A stretch of 64,000 nucleotides of DNA from Hirsutella rhossiliensis (Eukaryota > Ascomycota > Sordariomycetes > Hypocreales > Ophiocordycipitaceae), in assembly GCF_020360975.1 (NCBI RefSeq), contig NW_025408676.1, positions 2,790,001 through 2,854,000 of the forward strand, in the 5' to 3' direction. The notes below the pieces were generated by a model that was not told the DNA's origin, did no database searches, and saw only the letters and a program-made list of their open reading frames with translations. The position numbers and the translations under genes are program-made. How positions within the stretch are numbered: position 1 is the first letter of the stretch; every line of letters begins with the position of its first letter. Of the stretch, positions 44,881 through 56,090 are shown piece by piece.

Positions 44881-45975
44881 TCATCGACCGCCCTGGTACC
44901 CCCTGCCCCGGCGGCCTCGCGCAACAATCTTATCGCTGTACAGTGGGCGGCTGGAGCTGCTGGAGGACCTGCTTTCGGCGCCCATGAGGTCTCTGTCTCC
45001 CGAGAAGCCCATGGTGCCGTCGACAACTTGCTCGGTGGCGCGGGGGCCGTTGGGAGGGCTTGCCCGGGACGAGTGATGGCCGCCAATTCTGGGATACAGC
45101 TTGAGGAGTCTGCCATCGGCCTGGAGATAAAACAGACTCGTCAGAGCCAGGGTCGACATGGGGAAGAGACGGCGGAAAACTTACCGTCTTGTCGTTGAAC
45201 GTCTCAATCACCCGCTCGCCACCCTCGCGCGAGACAAAGACCATCTCGGCCATGAGAAAGGGGCTCGTCTTGAGGATTGTGCAGCTCACCATCTCCCCGC
45301 CCACCGGAGTCACGGCACTCTCAATGTCCGCGGCCGTGGTGCCGGGCGCAAAGTTCTGGCCTATGACGACAAAGGGCCCGGCGAGTCCCCTGATGGACAT
45401 GCCCATGCCGCCAGCACCGGGGGCCCTGACGACGTTGACCTGGTCGACGTCCATCCTGTCCACGGCCGAGGCGAGCCTGGACCTGCGCTGGGAGGCGGCA
45501 GCCCTCTTGGGCCCGGGCTTGGGGCCGGGATGGCTGGTGCGGGCGTCGAGGGCGTGGGCGCGGTGGTTGAGCGAGTCGTGCAAATCGTGGGTCCATTCGC
45601 CGTTGACATTGCCCGAGCCGGCCTGCCTGCTGCTCCAGTTGCCCGAGGAAAGGCGCTGCTCAAGAGGTTGGCATTAACAGGCCGAGCAGGCATCGCAAAC
45701 CGTTTGAGGAGGAAAAGGCACCTTGTTGATGCCGACGCGGCTGGCAAAGGAGCCGCCAGGCGTGTGCTTCAGGTTGGAGGGCGCGCTCTGTCTGCGGCCG
45801 CGGGAGAAGATGGCGTTGGCGAGGGCCTCATTTCTCTTGCGCTCGCGGGCTGCACGTCACACCACCGTGTCTGGTCAGCAAAATGGGCGTCGGGGGCTCG
45901 GCAGGAGAGCGCTGGCAGCCGAGAGATCGCACCGTCGGAGATGAATTTCTGGAAGTCGGGGACGGCGGCCGCCAT
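44881..45975 (-). CDS. RRM-domain RNA-binding protein
   Basis: Exons 45933-45975, 45722-45849, 45185-45655 and 44881-45120 (complement) give about 293 residues. The N-terminus (VPDFQKFISD, RERKRNEALANAIFSRGRR) is helical and basic. A single RRM-like fold covers about residues 149-228 (GPFVVIGQNFAPGTTAADIE, MAEMVFVSREGG, GRLLKLYPR). The C-terminus is basic and Ser/Gly-rich, ending RGRRGRGYQGGR, an RGG-type tail. The architecture suggests a nuclear mRNA-binding or export factor, but I cannot assign an orthologue such as Yra1/ALY. The last intron (45121-45184) lies inside the RRM. Start ATG at 45975 is preceded by a divergent promoter shared with the PPR gene. Confidence 0.75.
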
Positions 45976-46481
45976 GACGATTCGATGCTCTCGCTGGGCC
46001 CCGTTTCGCCGCTGGTTGCTGGGTAAGGATGGGAGAGTTGTGCAGGGTCCAAGTTGGGAGATGGAAGAGGGCCGCCGTGAGGAAGCTTGGCTGCGGCGCC
46101 TCCCTCGAGGTTCCAAGCTTGGGCTGAGACTCCGAGGTACCTACGTGTACCGGCTACCCGAATCTACCTACCTCAGTAGGTACTAGGACTAGTACCAACT
46201 TAGGTGCTGCTGCTCCAGGCACTGTGACTCTGGCAGTGCGCCCCACAGCGACAGGCCCGCCAACCCGGGAAGCTGCGGGTTGGATGTAGTTAGAGTACCG
46301 AGTACCTGTACGGAGTACGTGCGAAAGCTTCGATACGATACGGGTAGGCATTTGCCCAGTTTTCCAAAAAAAAAAAAAAAAACATCGTCACCACCATTCA
46401 ATGTGCTGCCCCCTCCTCCCCCCTCATCCACATGTTCTATCCCTCTCCTCCAAAGTTGGACTCTGAAAAGACTGGCTCGGC
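45976..46481. other. Divergent promoter of RRM and PPR genes
   Basis: 506 bp. Contains a TACC/GGTA island at 46134-46205, a CGGAGTACG word near 46313 and a 17-base A tract at 46366-46382, about 100 bp before the PPR start. A poly(dA) tract there may favour an open promoter; inference only. Confidence 0.6.
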
Positions 46482-48533
46482 ATGGCCGGGAGTTTTCTGA
46501 GCTGCGCCGCGTGCTTGCGCAGGACTGTCCGGGTCGCCGCCCACGGCAGCCTCGCCGCCGACCTCATCACGACGCGCGCCCTCGCAGCCCTTGGCCAACC
46601 AACAAGACACTATGCCACAGCTGCTGCCGCCGCGCCCGTCGATGCCCCGCAGGCCCTGGACCCCGAGCCGGCCGATGCCGAGGCAGAGTTAGATATTGCA
46701 ATGAAGAGGGAGAGGGCGAAGCTGCAGCGGATCGTCAAGAAGCACCTCACTTACATGGACGACCCGTGGAAGATTGGCCACCACGTCGAGCAGACGCTGG
46801 CAAAGGATCGCTTCGACGAGGCTCTACTCCTGACGCAAACGGCGAGCAGAGACCGCCAAGTGGTGGTGGCGTGGAACCACCTCATCGCCTATCAGCTGGA
46901 CAAGCAGAAACTGAAGAGTGCCATCAAGCTCTACCACGACGTACAGCCTCCCTCCGAACCGTGTGCCGCGCAGTCTTGTAAGCTTACTCGCGTGCGATAG
47001 ATGAAAAAGAGGGGCCAGCTACCTAACGTGAGGACATTCACCATCATCTTTCGCGGGTGCGCCGGCTCGCAGCACCCCAAAGCCGCCGTCGCCGAGGCCG
47101 TCAAGCACTACAATGTCCTCCTCAACGACCGTCGCTTGCAGCCCAACTCGATCCACCTCAACGCCGTGCTCAACGTCTGCGCCAAGGCCGGTGACATGGA
47201 CTCTCTATTCCTCATCGCAAACACCGTCAACGACTCAACGCGCGCCCCGACGTCTTTTACCTACACCATCCTCTTCAACGCGCTTCGCTACCACTGCCTG
47301 ATGGGCATCAAGGAACTGCCGCCGGAGCAGCAGGAAGCCAACTTGCAAAAGACGATTGACCGCGCCAAGGCCCTATGGGCCGAGGTCATGGAAAAGTACA
47401 ACCAGGGGCGGCTACTCATTGACGAGACTCTCGTGTGCTCCCTGGGTCGCCTGCTTCTCCTTGCCCCGAACCGCGAGGACAAGCGCGAGGTGCTCAATCT
47501 CTTGCAGCAGGCCATGAACATCCCCAACCTGACGAGACCTCTCGCCTTGGACCCGTTCAAGGACCCCGGAATGCGCGACATTGCCCTCGCGGATTCGCCC
47601 AACTCACCCCCCAACCCACCTGCCAACCCCAAGGCCGTCTACGCCGTGCCGGGACAAAACACGCTCGCACTCGTGCTCACCGCGCTGGCGTCCTCCAGGC
47701 AGACGACCATCGGCATCAAATACTGGAACCTCTTGGTCCGCCACTACGGCATCATTCCCGACCACGACAACTGGCTTCGCATGTTCGGGATGCTCAAGGT
47801 CGCAAAGGCCAGCGCCCACGCCGCCGACATTCTCGACATTCTGCCCAGCAAGCTCGCCGACGCCAGGCCATACCGCGTCGCCATGGAGACTTGTGTCCGC
47901 GATAACATCAATCGCAACGCCGTCGAGAACTCGAGCAAGATCCTCCGATCGATGCTGAAGCGCTTCGATGTCCCCGACCTGCATACCCTCCGTCTCTACC
48001 TGCGTGTCGCCCTCGTCAGCCACTATCAATTCCGCGCCATGGCCCAGAAAGGCCAGGAAGTGAGCGCAAAGCGCGCGTACGGCGTCCAGATCAACGGAGC
48101 CCTAACCCAGCTCTGGGGGCCGTATAGGAAAGCCTACTACCACTACTTCGAGCACACAAACGCCCCCGACGACGACGACAAGGCCAAGGCCAATTTGTAC
48201 AACAGCAAGCGCGAGGTCATTGCCCTGGGCCGGCTCATGTTCAGTGCCGCAAACAAGGTCATCAACGAGGGCATGCTTAAGGAGAGCTACCTGGTGCAAC
48301 TGCGCAAGGAAGGCGCCAGGATCAACCGTGGCATCCAGGCCTTTTACTCTGCCCGCGAAACGGTGGAGCCCAATCTCCGTTCCGCCGGCGAGGAACTCGA
48401 AAAGATGGGTTCTAGACTAGGAGGGGACTTTGTCTGGGACACGACAAAGTTTCCACCGCGCGTCCCGTCGAGCAAGGTCCGCGATACCGTGGCAAAACGC
48501 TTCCACAGAAGTCCGCTTGACGCCTATATGTGA
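46482..48533 (+). CDS. Mitochondrial pentatricopeptide-repeat-like protein
   Basis: Exons 46482-46940 and 47001-48533 give about 663 residues. The N-terminus (CLRRTVRVAAHG, ALGQPTRHYATAAAAA) looks like a mitochondrial presequence with an RHYA-type cleavage site. The body is alpha-helical with PPR-like pairs: AWNHLIAYQLDKQKLKSAI, LPNVRTFTIIFRGCAG, NSIHLNAVLNVCAKAGDMDS, TSFTYTILFNALR. These fit fungal PPR proteins that bind mitochondrial rRNA or mRNA (the Ccm1/Pet309/Rmd9 group), but the exact orthologue and RNA target are not identifiable here. A Pro-rich insertion (PNSPPNPPANPK) interrupts the repeats. The 60-nt intron ends GATAG just before MKKRGQLP. It is convergent with the orphan gene. 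Confidence 0.85.
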
Positions 48534-48903
48534 TCGAAGGTGTAAGAAAAGGAAGGATTTACTATGCCAATGTTGATTATAGACGAGTAATCATGAACGG
48601 AGACGTTGAACATGATACAAGACATCTGTCGCTATTTGCATCCTCAATGAATGGCGTTGGGGCTTGGGAAATTCGAGCATGGATGGGCGAGCAGATAGAT
48701 TTGTTTCCATTGCGTCGCCTCCATCAACATGGCAAAGCCGGAGCTAAGCAAAAACCGTACAACCATTTCCGCATTAGACTTGGTTTATCCTGCGCAATAA
48801 TCATGTTTTGCGATAATAATAACCCGCCATGAAGACCTCTCAAGTTCTGCCAACTACACATGTTGCTCAGGTTCCCTTGCGGCAGTAAGCGACTGACAGA
48901 GTA
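48534..48903. other. Convergent 3' intergenic region
   Basis: AT-richer spacer between the PPR and orphan-gene stop codons, presumably their 3' UTRs. Nothing else seen. Confidence 0.5.
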
Positions 48904-50521
48904 TCATGTGCCTGCCACGATGCAATCCTGGCTGGGCATGTCGAGGGCAGAATGAGGTTCAGCGTCTTCAGCATTGGAAGCCAGGGCCGACGTGTCCTCG
49001 GAATCGTCAGAGAAGCGACTGCGACAAGTGCCAAACGTCCCAGCCTTAGTCGACGCAGCGTGGAAATCCGCGTTGCCCGCAATGCTCGCCCGAAGATTGC
49101 TTGGTGGCGACTCCATGCGCCGAAATTTGCTCACGAGCTCAGAGACCGAAGGGGCTCGTTGCTGGGACGCGGCGGCGGTGTGCTTGTCGTCGTACGTCTT
49201 GGGCCTGTGCAAGGGGGCTAGTTCGGCCTCCGAGTAAGCCTCCGAGCTCTCCGTAGTGCTGTTGACTCGCTTCAGCGCGACAACCTCAGCCTCAACTTTG
49301 GGCGGGACAATTTTTTGCGGAGAGCCGTTAGTCTTATCGATGCGGGACGCTGGAACCGGCGCTTGGCCGTCCATATCCTGAGGAAACGTGCCGGGGATGG
49401 CGTCGACGATGCAAGGGAGAGGAGACGGAGCACCGACGGAGGTCGCGCCGTGGTCCTCGAGTCGGCGCGCAATTCTTCTCAAGTTGGGTGCTGCGTTCTC
49501 GTTTGCCCCAGAGCAATCCTTTTCTGAAGTAGCAGACGACAGGCTCGACGATAGCCTTGAGCTAGACGATGTCTTGGAATGGGTGTAGTTACTTTTCTGA
49601 TAACAATGCGTCTGCTCGCCGACAAATGCTTCCATTGAAGAATCTGTCGGCCTGGATGTTTGGTCAAGTGTTTCAGGGTCATGGTGGTCGGGGAATGGGC
49701 TCCCATCGCGGGCTCGACCCGGACGTCTAGCATCGCTGGACAAACGAGGCTGGGCTTGCTTGAGCTCGCTTGCTGCGGGCTGGGAGCGAACTGGCGGGAT
49801 TTGTACAAGCTTGGGGAGCCGATATCGAGGTTGAAAATTGATTCGAGCATGGTGTGAGATAGAGTGGGTGCTGGTTTCCATATCGTCATCGCTGCTTCCG
49901 CCGATTTGGCTGTCCGGAAGACGTGTTGGTGCAGAGTTGCCATACTTGTCGTTGATGTCGTCGACGGCCTTCTCAAGGCAAGCCCGAAAGGTGGAAGACC
50001 TATGGAGCCCATCCGTGGGCAGTTCGGACAAAACGTCCAGCTGGGGGGGAGGATCGGCCACATATCTGGAGCTCGACATGAGGAGCTCGGCCGTGCTCGA
50101 AGACGGCCTTGATCTGGTGGCACAAGTTGACTCAATCCTGCTGTCACTGTCCGAGAACTTGTCACGAGAGCATCTGGCCCTGGCTGTGTGAAAGGCATCG
50201 GTCAGGCTCCTGCGACGCTGGGCAACGAGGTGACCTAGAGCCGATACATGTCAGCCATCGGGTGAGACGAAGAGTAAGGCAAAGGCAACGCACAGGACGT
50301 CTGGGCTGGGGAAGCATGATGACCCGAGCTTTCTTGGTTGCAGGGACGCGAGAAATGGTCGGACTCGTCGTCCTTGACATGATGTCCATGCCTTGGGAGG
50401 CGGATGGTGGAGAACCAGCGCCGGCCCCGAGGTTTCGCAGAGCCATCTTGGCCACCTCGGCTGGTGCTCGAGGGGACGCGGGATCGCGTCTTCCACAGCC
50501 GCTAGCTGGTAACGCGGGCAT
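48904..50521 (-). CDS. Hypothetical disordered protein, Ser-rich
   Basis: Exons 50294-50521 and 48904-50217 (complement) give about 513 residues. No recognised domain. The N-terminal part (MSRTTSPTISRVPATKKARV, MLPQPRRP) is basic with SP/TP sites, and the rest is Ser/Pro/Asp/Glu-rich and mostly disordered, with a short helical segment near SVSELVSKFRRMESPP. The 76-nt intron joins GTGCGT with the acceptor CCCAG in phase 0; two alternative donors or acceptors could change a few residues. The frame is unbroken over 1.3 kb with GC-rich third positions, so it is likely a real gene. It may be nuclear and phosphorylated, but this is only inferred from composition. It is divergent from POL1. Confidence 0.65.
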
Positions 50522-50721
50522 TGTCAGAGGACATTGGCTCGAGCGGCTTTGGCTTGGCGCGTGCTTTGCCGAACAACATGCTGAGAGCGGGACGGGCTTA
50601 TGGCGATTCCCAGGAGAGCAGAAGCCAGAGCTCGACGACAGAGGGCGATTGTTTGTCTGAAGTTGAGGCTGAGGCGGAGAAGGAAGAGGAAGGGGAAAGG
50701 AGAGGGGGAAAGGGAAGGAAA

Positions 50722-50748
50722 AGAGAGAGAGAGAGAGAGAGAGAGAGG
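50722..50748. repeat. GA dinucleotide microsatellite
   Basis: About thirteen GA units within a longer purine-rich tract (50660-50760), in the leader region of the leftward orphan gene. Confidence 0.9.
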
Positions 50749-51280
50749 AAGAGGATCTGAAAGGACTGGATTTACTTTCCTTTCCTACCCAGGCCGGGAA
50801 TGAAGAAGGAGGAGCAAGTATAGCAATGGCCTTGTCATGATGGTACAGTTACAGTCCTATTATTCCTTGTGGTAGTAGGGAGTACCCAAGTGCCAGGGTA
50901 CTGTGCGAGTGAGACAGTGCAGGCACTGGCGTGTCACTTCCCTTTCCATCTTGCGACAACAACCTGGACCCTTGTTCAAGCAAACGTCCTTTTGGCCAAA
51001 GGCACGGTAGGCAGAGGCAGCAGCCGCGCGAGCATTTATTAGGTAATTAATCGAAGTTGATCGAGCGCAAGGCAGCGCCCCGGCAAAGAAAGGTAGAGCC
51101 ATGTACTGTACAGCACTGCACAGCACTGTACTCGGTACGGATACGTGCGTGCTACCTACCTTAGGTATCATTGGCCAGATACAGACTTGGTGGGCCTGCA
51201 GCCTGGGCCAATCAAGACCTTCCTTCTGAAGTGCCTGGCGAATTGCGCAGCGCGTAAATCGGCAAGCGCGCAACGCAAAG

Positions 51281-51291
51281 ACGCGACGCGA
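51281..51291. promoter_or_regulatory. Overlapping MCB-like ACGCGA sites upstream of POL1
   Basis: ACGCGACGCGA contains two ACGCGA words sharing an A, 149 bp before the POL1 ATG. ACGCGA differs from the consensus ACGCGT in one base and is a common MBF/E2F-like variant. A further GCGCGT lies near 51250. Function inferred. Confidence 0.45.
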
Positions 51292-51439
51292 CATTAAGAG
51301 GTTTCGTGGGGTACCTTTGCGCGACTGACTCCCTGCACGGCCGCCCTCTCTTCCTCCACCACGACTGCTCCTCCTCATACCTGCACACGCGCATGCAGAG
51401 CTCTCTTCATGTTCGTGGCTCTCCCATCGTCAGCCCGCC

Positions 51440-54400
51440 ATGTCCAAGATCAACCGCCGGGCCAAGATGGCCGAGCTCCAGGCTCTTCGCCAGTCGGGCA
51501 AAAAGACCTTTGACAACTACCGCGTCGACGAGGCGCACAATCTCTACGACGAGGTCGACGAGGACAACTACAAGAAGATTGTCCGCACCCGCCTCAACCA
51601 AGACGACTTTGTAGTCGACGACAATGGCGAGGGCTACGCCGACGACGGCCGCGAGGAATGGGATCGAGTCCACCAGTACGACTCGGACAGTGAGGCCGAT
51701 GACTTGCCCGCACGAGGCAGGCCAAGCAAAGCAGGTACGCCACCCCACAACCCCTGCCAATCGCCTCCGTCACTCTCTCATGCCTTGACCAGCCCAGGAG
51801 AGCCGTAAGGAAGAACAGGCCAGGCGTGCTGCCAATGACCGCAACATCAGCGAGTACTTCACAAAGGGTGCTGCCAAGTCCCAGCCAAAGCCCAAGGTGA
51901 GTCGATGCATCTTGATCGAGCAAGCAGCTAGCCAGCTAACACCTAGGCTTAGGTCGTCAAGACAAAGGCCGAGTCCGACTTTATGGCGGGCCTCCTCGAC
52001 GAGGTTGACTGCAACCCTCATTCCCCCGCTCCGGCCCCGAAACGATCCAAGCCCGAGGGGCCTGGCCAGCCGCGCAAGTCGAGAGCCCTGTCGCCTGCCC
52101 CGGAGCCCATGCACAAGAGGCAAAAGCGCGTCGACACTCGCTCTTCGTCCCCGCCAGCCCCCTCCAATCGGGACAGCGACGACGGCTTCTTGCAGCCCAT
52201 GGTCGACGACGAGCCCTTGTGCACCAATGATGCCTTCATGAGCGACCCCGCACCATCATCTCCTGCGGCCAAGGTCGCCCAACGAAAAGCTCAAATGAAG
52301 CAGGAGTCGCAGAAGCCGCAGGAACCGCAGGACGACGACGACGACGACATGATGGAAATCGCTCACGCTGGCACGGCCAAGACCTCGAGTGTCAACATAG
52401 CCGGATCTCGGCCCGTCCAAAAAGTGGCGAAGCCCGATCCATATCCCTCACCAGCCAGCTCGTCACCTCCAAAGCCTGCCCCGGAAAATGCCATTGACCC
52501 GGCATCTTGGAACGACCTCACCGAAAGGCTCAACGTTGTAAGCAGCCCTCTTGCGGAATCCAGGGGAATCGGCAAGATGGACCCCAAGGACGCTGTCGAG
52601 GCCGACGGCAGCCTCAACTTTTTCTGGACAGACTATGTCGAGATCAACGGGAGCCTCTGTCTGTTCGGCAAAGTCTTGGACAAGAAGCTCAAGTCTTACG
52701 TCAGTTGCTTTGTCAAGGTTGACAATATCCTCAGGAAGCTCTACTTCCTGCCCCGCCCACGACGCGTTCACGACGGCGAGGAATCCGGCGAGGAAGTAGA
52801 AATGACAGATGTGTACGGCGAAGTGGACGACATGATGACCAAGATGAATGTTGGCATCTACAAGATCAAGAAATGCTTCCGCAAGTATGCTTTCGAGCTT
52901 CCAGACGTACCTCAGGAGGCCGAGTACCTAAAGCTTCTCTACCCGTACACAAGTCAGTTCGAGCCTGCCTTGCCCTGCGACTCCTCCCGATCCGAGATGC
53001 TGACCGCGTCGTAGAACCGCAAATTGACATGAATGCCAAGGGCGAAACGTTTTCTCACGTCTTCGGCACCAACACTGCTCTCTTCGAGCAATTTGTCCTG
53101 TGGAAAAACATCATGGGCCCCTGCTGGCTCAAGATTCAAGACGCCGACTTTGGCGCAATCAAGAACGCCTCACATTGCAAGCTCGAGGTCCTTGCCGAGC
53201 ACCCCGATATGGTTTCGACGGCGAGCGAGACTGACAACCTCGACTGTCCCCCCCTGACTCTGATGAGCGTTGCGCTCAGAACCGCCTTCAATGCACAAGA
53301 GAACAAGCAGGAAATTGTCGCCATCAGCGCAAGAATATACGACAAGGTACAGCTCAGTGACACAACACCGGTGGAAGAGATGGCGTGCCGGACTTTCACT
53401 GTTATCCGCCCGCACGGCCAGGGCTTTCCGTTGGGTTTCGAGCAACTAGCTATGAAGAGAAAGAGAGGCCTCATCGCTTTGAAGAAGCAGGAGTCTGACC
53501 TTCTGAGCTTCTTCTTGGCTCAGATAGACGTGGCTGATCCCGACGTCATCCTTGGGCACCAACTCGAGGGCGTGGACTACAGCATCTTGCTGAATCGCCT
53601 GTACGAGAAGAAGACTCACCAGTGGTCCAGGCTCGGGCGGTTCCGGCGCACGCAGTGGCCGCCATCTCTCGGCAAGGCGGGTAGCAATGTCTTTGCCGAG
53701 CGCCAGGTCATGGCTGGCCGACTGCTATGCGACATCGCAAACGACGCTGGAAAGTCGGCAATGTACAAGTGCCAATCTTGGAGCCTGACCGAGATGTGCA
53801 GTCTCTATCTTTCAGGAGATAACCGCCGGCGAGACATCGACAACGACGTTGCGCTGAACACGTGGGCCAAGCAGAAGCAGGGCCTGATGGACTACATCGC
53901 CCACGTGGAAGCCGACACTCATTACATTACCGCGCTGGCCCTCGGTGTTCAGCTGCTCTCGCTCACCAAGGTCCTCACTAACCTGGCTGGAAACTCTTGG
54001 GCCCGCACCCTAACTGGTACCCGCGCCGAACGAAACGAGTTCATTCTCCTGCACGAGTTTCACCGCAGCAAGTACATATGCCCTGACAAGCAAACCTTTC
54101 GCGGCCGCCAGAAGCCCGAAGATGAGAAGCAAGAAGAAGAGGGAGTGGAGGGGAAGAAGAAGGACAAGTACAAGGGTGGTCTTGTCTTCGAGCCTCAAAA
54201 GGGCCTCTACGACAAGTTTGTCCTCGTCATGGACTTCAACTCTCTGTATCCGTCCATTATCCAAGAGTTCAACATCTGCTTCACGACTGTCGACAGAACT
54301 GCATCGGTAGGGTCTTGTCCATCCCACTTTTTGCGACAAATACTGACGTAGTCTAGACCGAGGACGAAGACGCTGTTCCGATGGCGCGGACGAGCCAAGA

Positions 54401-56090
54401 TCAGGGAATCCTGCCCAAGCTCATCGCTACTCTTGTCAGCCGCCGTCGCCAAGTAAAGTCCCTCATGAAAGACAGGACCGCCACTCCAGAGAAGCTTGCA
54501 ACCTGGGACATCAAGCAGCTGGCCTTGAAGCTTACCGCCAACTCCATGTACGGCTGCCTGGGATACACCAAGTCCCGGTTTTACGCTCGGCAATTGGCCG
54601 TCTTGACCACCTACAAGGGTCGCGAAATCCTCTGCAGTACCAAGGAGCTTGCTGAGAGCAAGTCCCTCCAAGTCATCTACGGTGACACCGACTCTGTCAT
54701 GATCAACGCCAACGTAAACACCGTGGCCGACGCTCTCAAAGTCGGCAATGAGTTCAAAAAGGCAGTCAACGACCAGTATAAGCTACTGGAGATTGACATC
54801 GATGCCGTCTTTCGACGCATCTTGCTGCAAGCCAAGAAGAAGTATGCCGCCATCAGTCTTGTTCAGAAAGACGGCAAGTTCATCGAGAACATGGAGGTCA
54901 AGGGCCTGGATATGAGACGACGAGAGTACTGTGCACTATCCAAGGAGATTTCCAAGCATCTGCTCGACGAAATCCTGTCCGGAGAGGAGACCGAGGTAGC
55001 GATTGCGCGCATTCACGAATATCTTCGCGAAACTGCCGGCAAGATGCGCGAGCAGACGATCCCCACTGCCAAGTACATCATCTATACGCAGCTCGGCAAG
55101 GGGCCAAAGGAATATCCTAACGCCGACTCGATGCCTCAGGTCCAAGTCGCGCTGCGCGACATCGCCCGGGGCAAGACGGTCCGCAAAGGCGATGTCATCT
55201 CCTACATCATCACTGGCGACAACAAGAGTTCCGAGCCCGCGCCAAAGAGAGCCTACGCTCCGTCGGACCTCAAGACCGACGCCAGCCTGCAGCCGGATGT
55301 CGAATGGTACATTGGGAAACAAATATTTCCCCCTGTCGAGCGTCTTTGTGCCAACATTGCCGGCACGTCCACGTCACAGCTCGCTGAGCAGCTAGGACTG
55401 TCCATCCGGCGGCACACCTCGCACCAGACACAGCAGGATGGCTCGAGCAACGACATGGAGATCCACCCACTCGAATCTCAGATCCCAGACGATGTTCGCT
55501 TCAGCGACTGCGCCAGGCTCTTCCTGCAGTGTCGAAAGTGCAAGGCCAGTTCAACGTTTGAGGGCCTCGCCGCCTCGCCCGACCGCGTCTCTGCCTCGGG
55601 CGTTCTGTGCGCCGGCTGCAGGACCGTCATCCCTTCCCTGTCCGTCGTGGCCCAAGTCGAGCACGCGATCCGCACCCAAACAGCCCTCTACTATGAAGGC
55701 TGGCTCATCTGCGACGACGCGCAGTGTGGCAACCGAACCCGCCAAATGAGTGTCTATGGCACCCGCTGTCTCGGTCCCAAGGGCCTCGCGCGTGACTGTC
55801 TGGGGCGCATGCGCTACGAGTACACCGAAAAGGCCATCTACAACCAGCTCCTCTACTTCGCCAGCCTTTGGGATGTCGACAAGGCGCGCAGCAGGGCCGA
55901 CAACGCCGACGGCGAATTGTCGAGGGAACATCGCGAGAAGATCCTGGCGCTGGCGGAGCATAATCGCGTTCGCTTCGGGACTGCCAAGGGCGTTGTCGAC
56001 AAGTATTTGGACAAATGCGGGAGGCAGTGGGTGGCCATGGATACGCTGTTTGCGAAGCTCGGGTTCAACAAGATGTTTGCTGCCAGTTGA
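51440..56090 (+). CDS. POL1: DNA polymerase alpha catalytic subunit
   Basis: Exons 51440-51734, 51793-51896, 51953-52952, 53015-54306 and 54357-56090 give about 1474 residues. The N-terminal segment (RRAKMAELQALRQSGKK, YDEVDEDNYKKIVR) is the conserved Pol alpha N-domain, followed by an exonuclease-like fold without proofreading acids evident. Family B polymerase motifs are DFNSLYPSI (Asp873), KLTANSMYG (from 955) and YGDTDS (catalytic Asp1007 and Asp1009). C-terminal zinc cysteines (CRKC near 1288, CAGC, CDDAQC near 1349) bind the B subunit. With primase it starts replication at origins and Okazaki fragments. ACGCGA sites in the promoter suggest S-phase control. All five exons join in frame through canonical GT-AG introns of 50-62 nt. 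Confidence 0.97.

Larger units (their letters stand above)
50522..51439. other. Divergent promoter of the orphan gene and POL1
   Basis: 918 bp. Contains a GA microsatellite (50722-50748), a GTAC/CAGCACTG repeat block (51101-51140), a TACCTACCTTAGG word near 51152-51166 and overlapping ACGCGA sites at 51281-51291. Confidence 0.6.

Noticed and set aside
45158..46186. A 342-codon rightward frame over the RRM gene
   Set aside because: Crosses the RRM exons and introns and the promoter on the other strand. It has no domain, while the leftward gene has a coherent splice structure.
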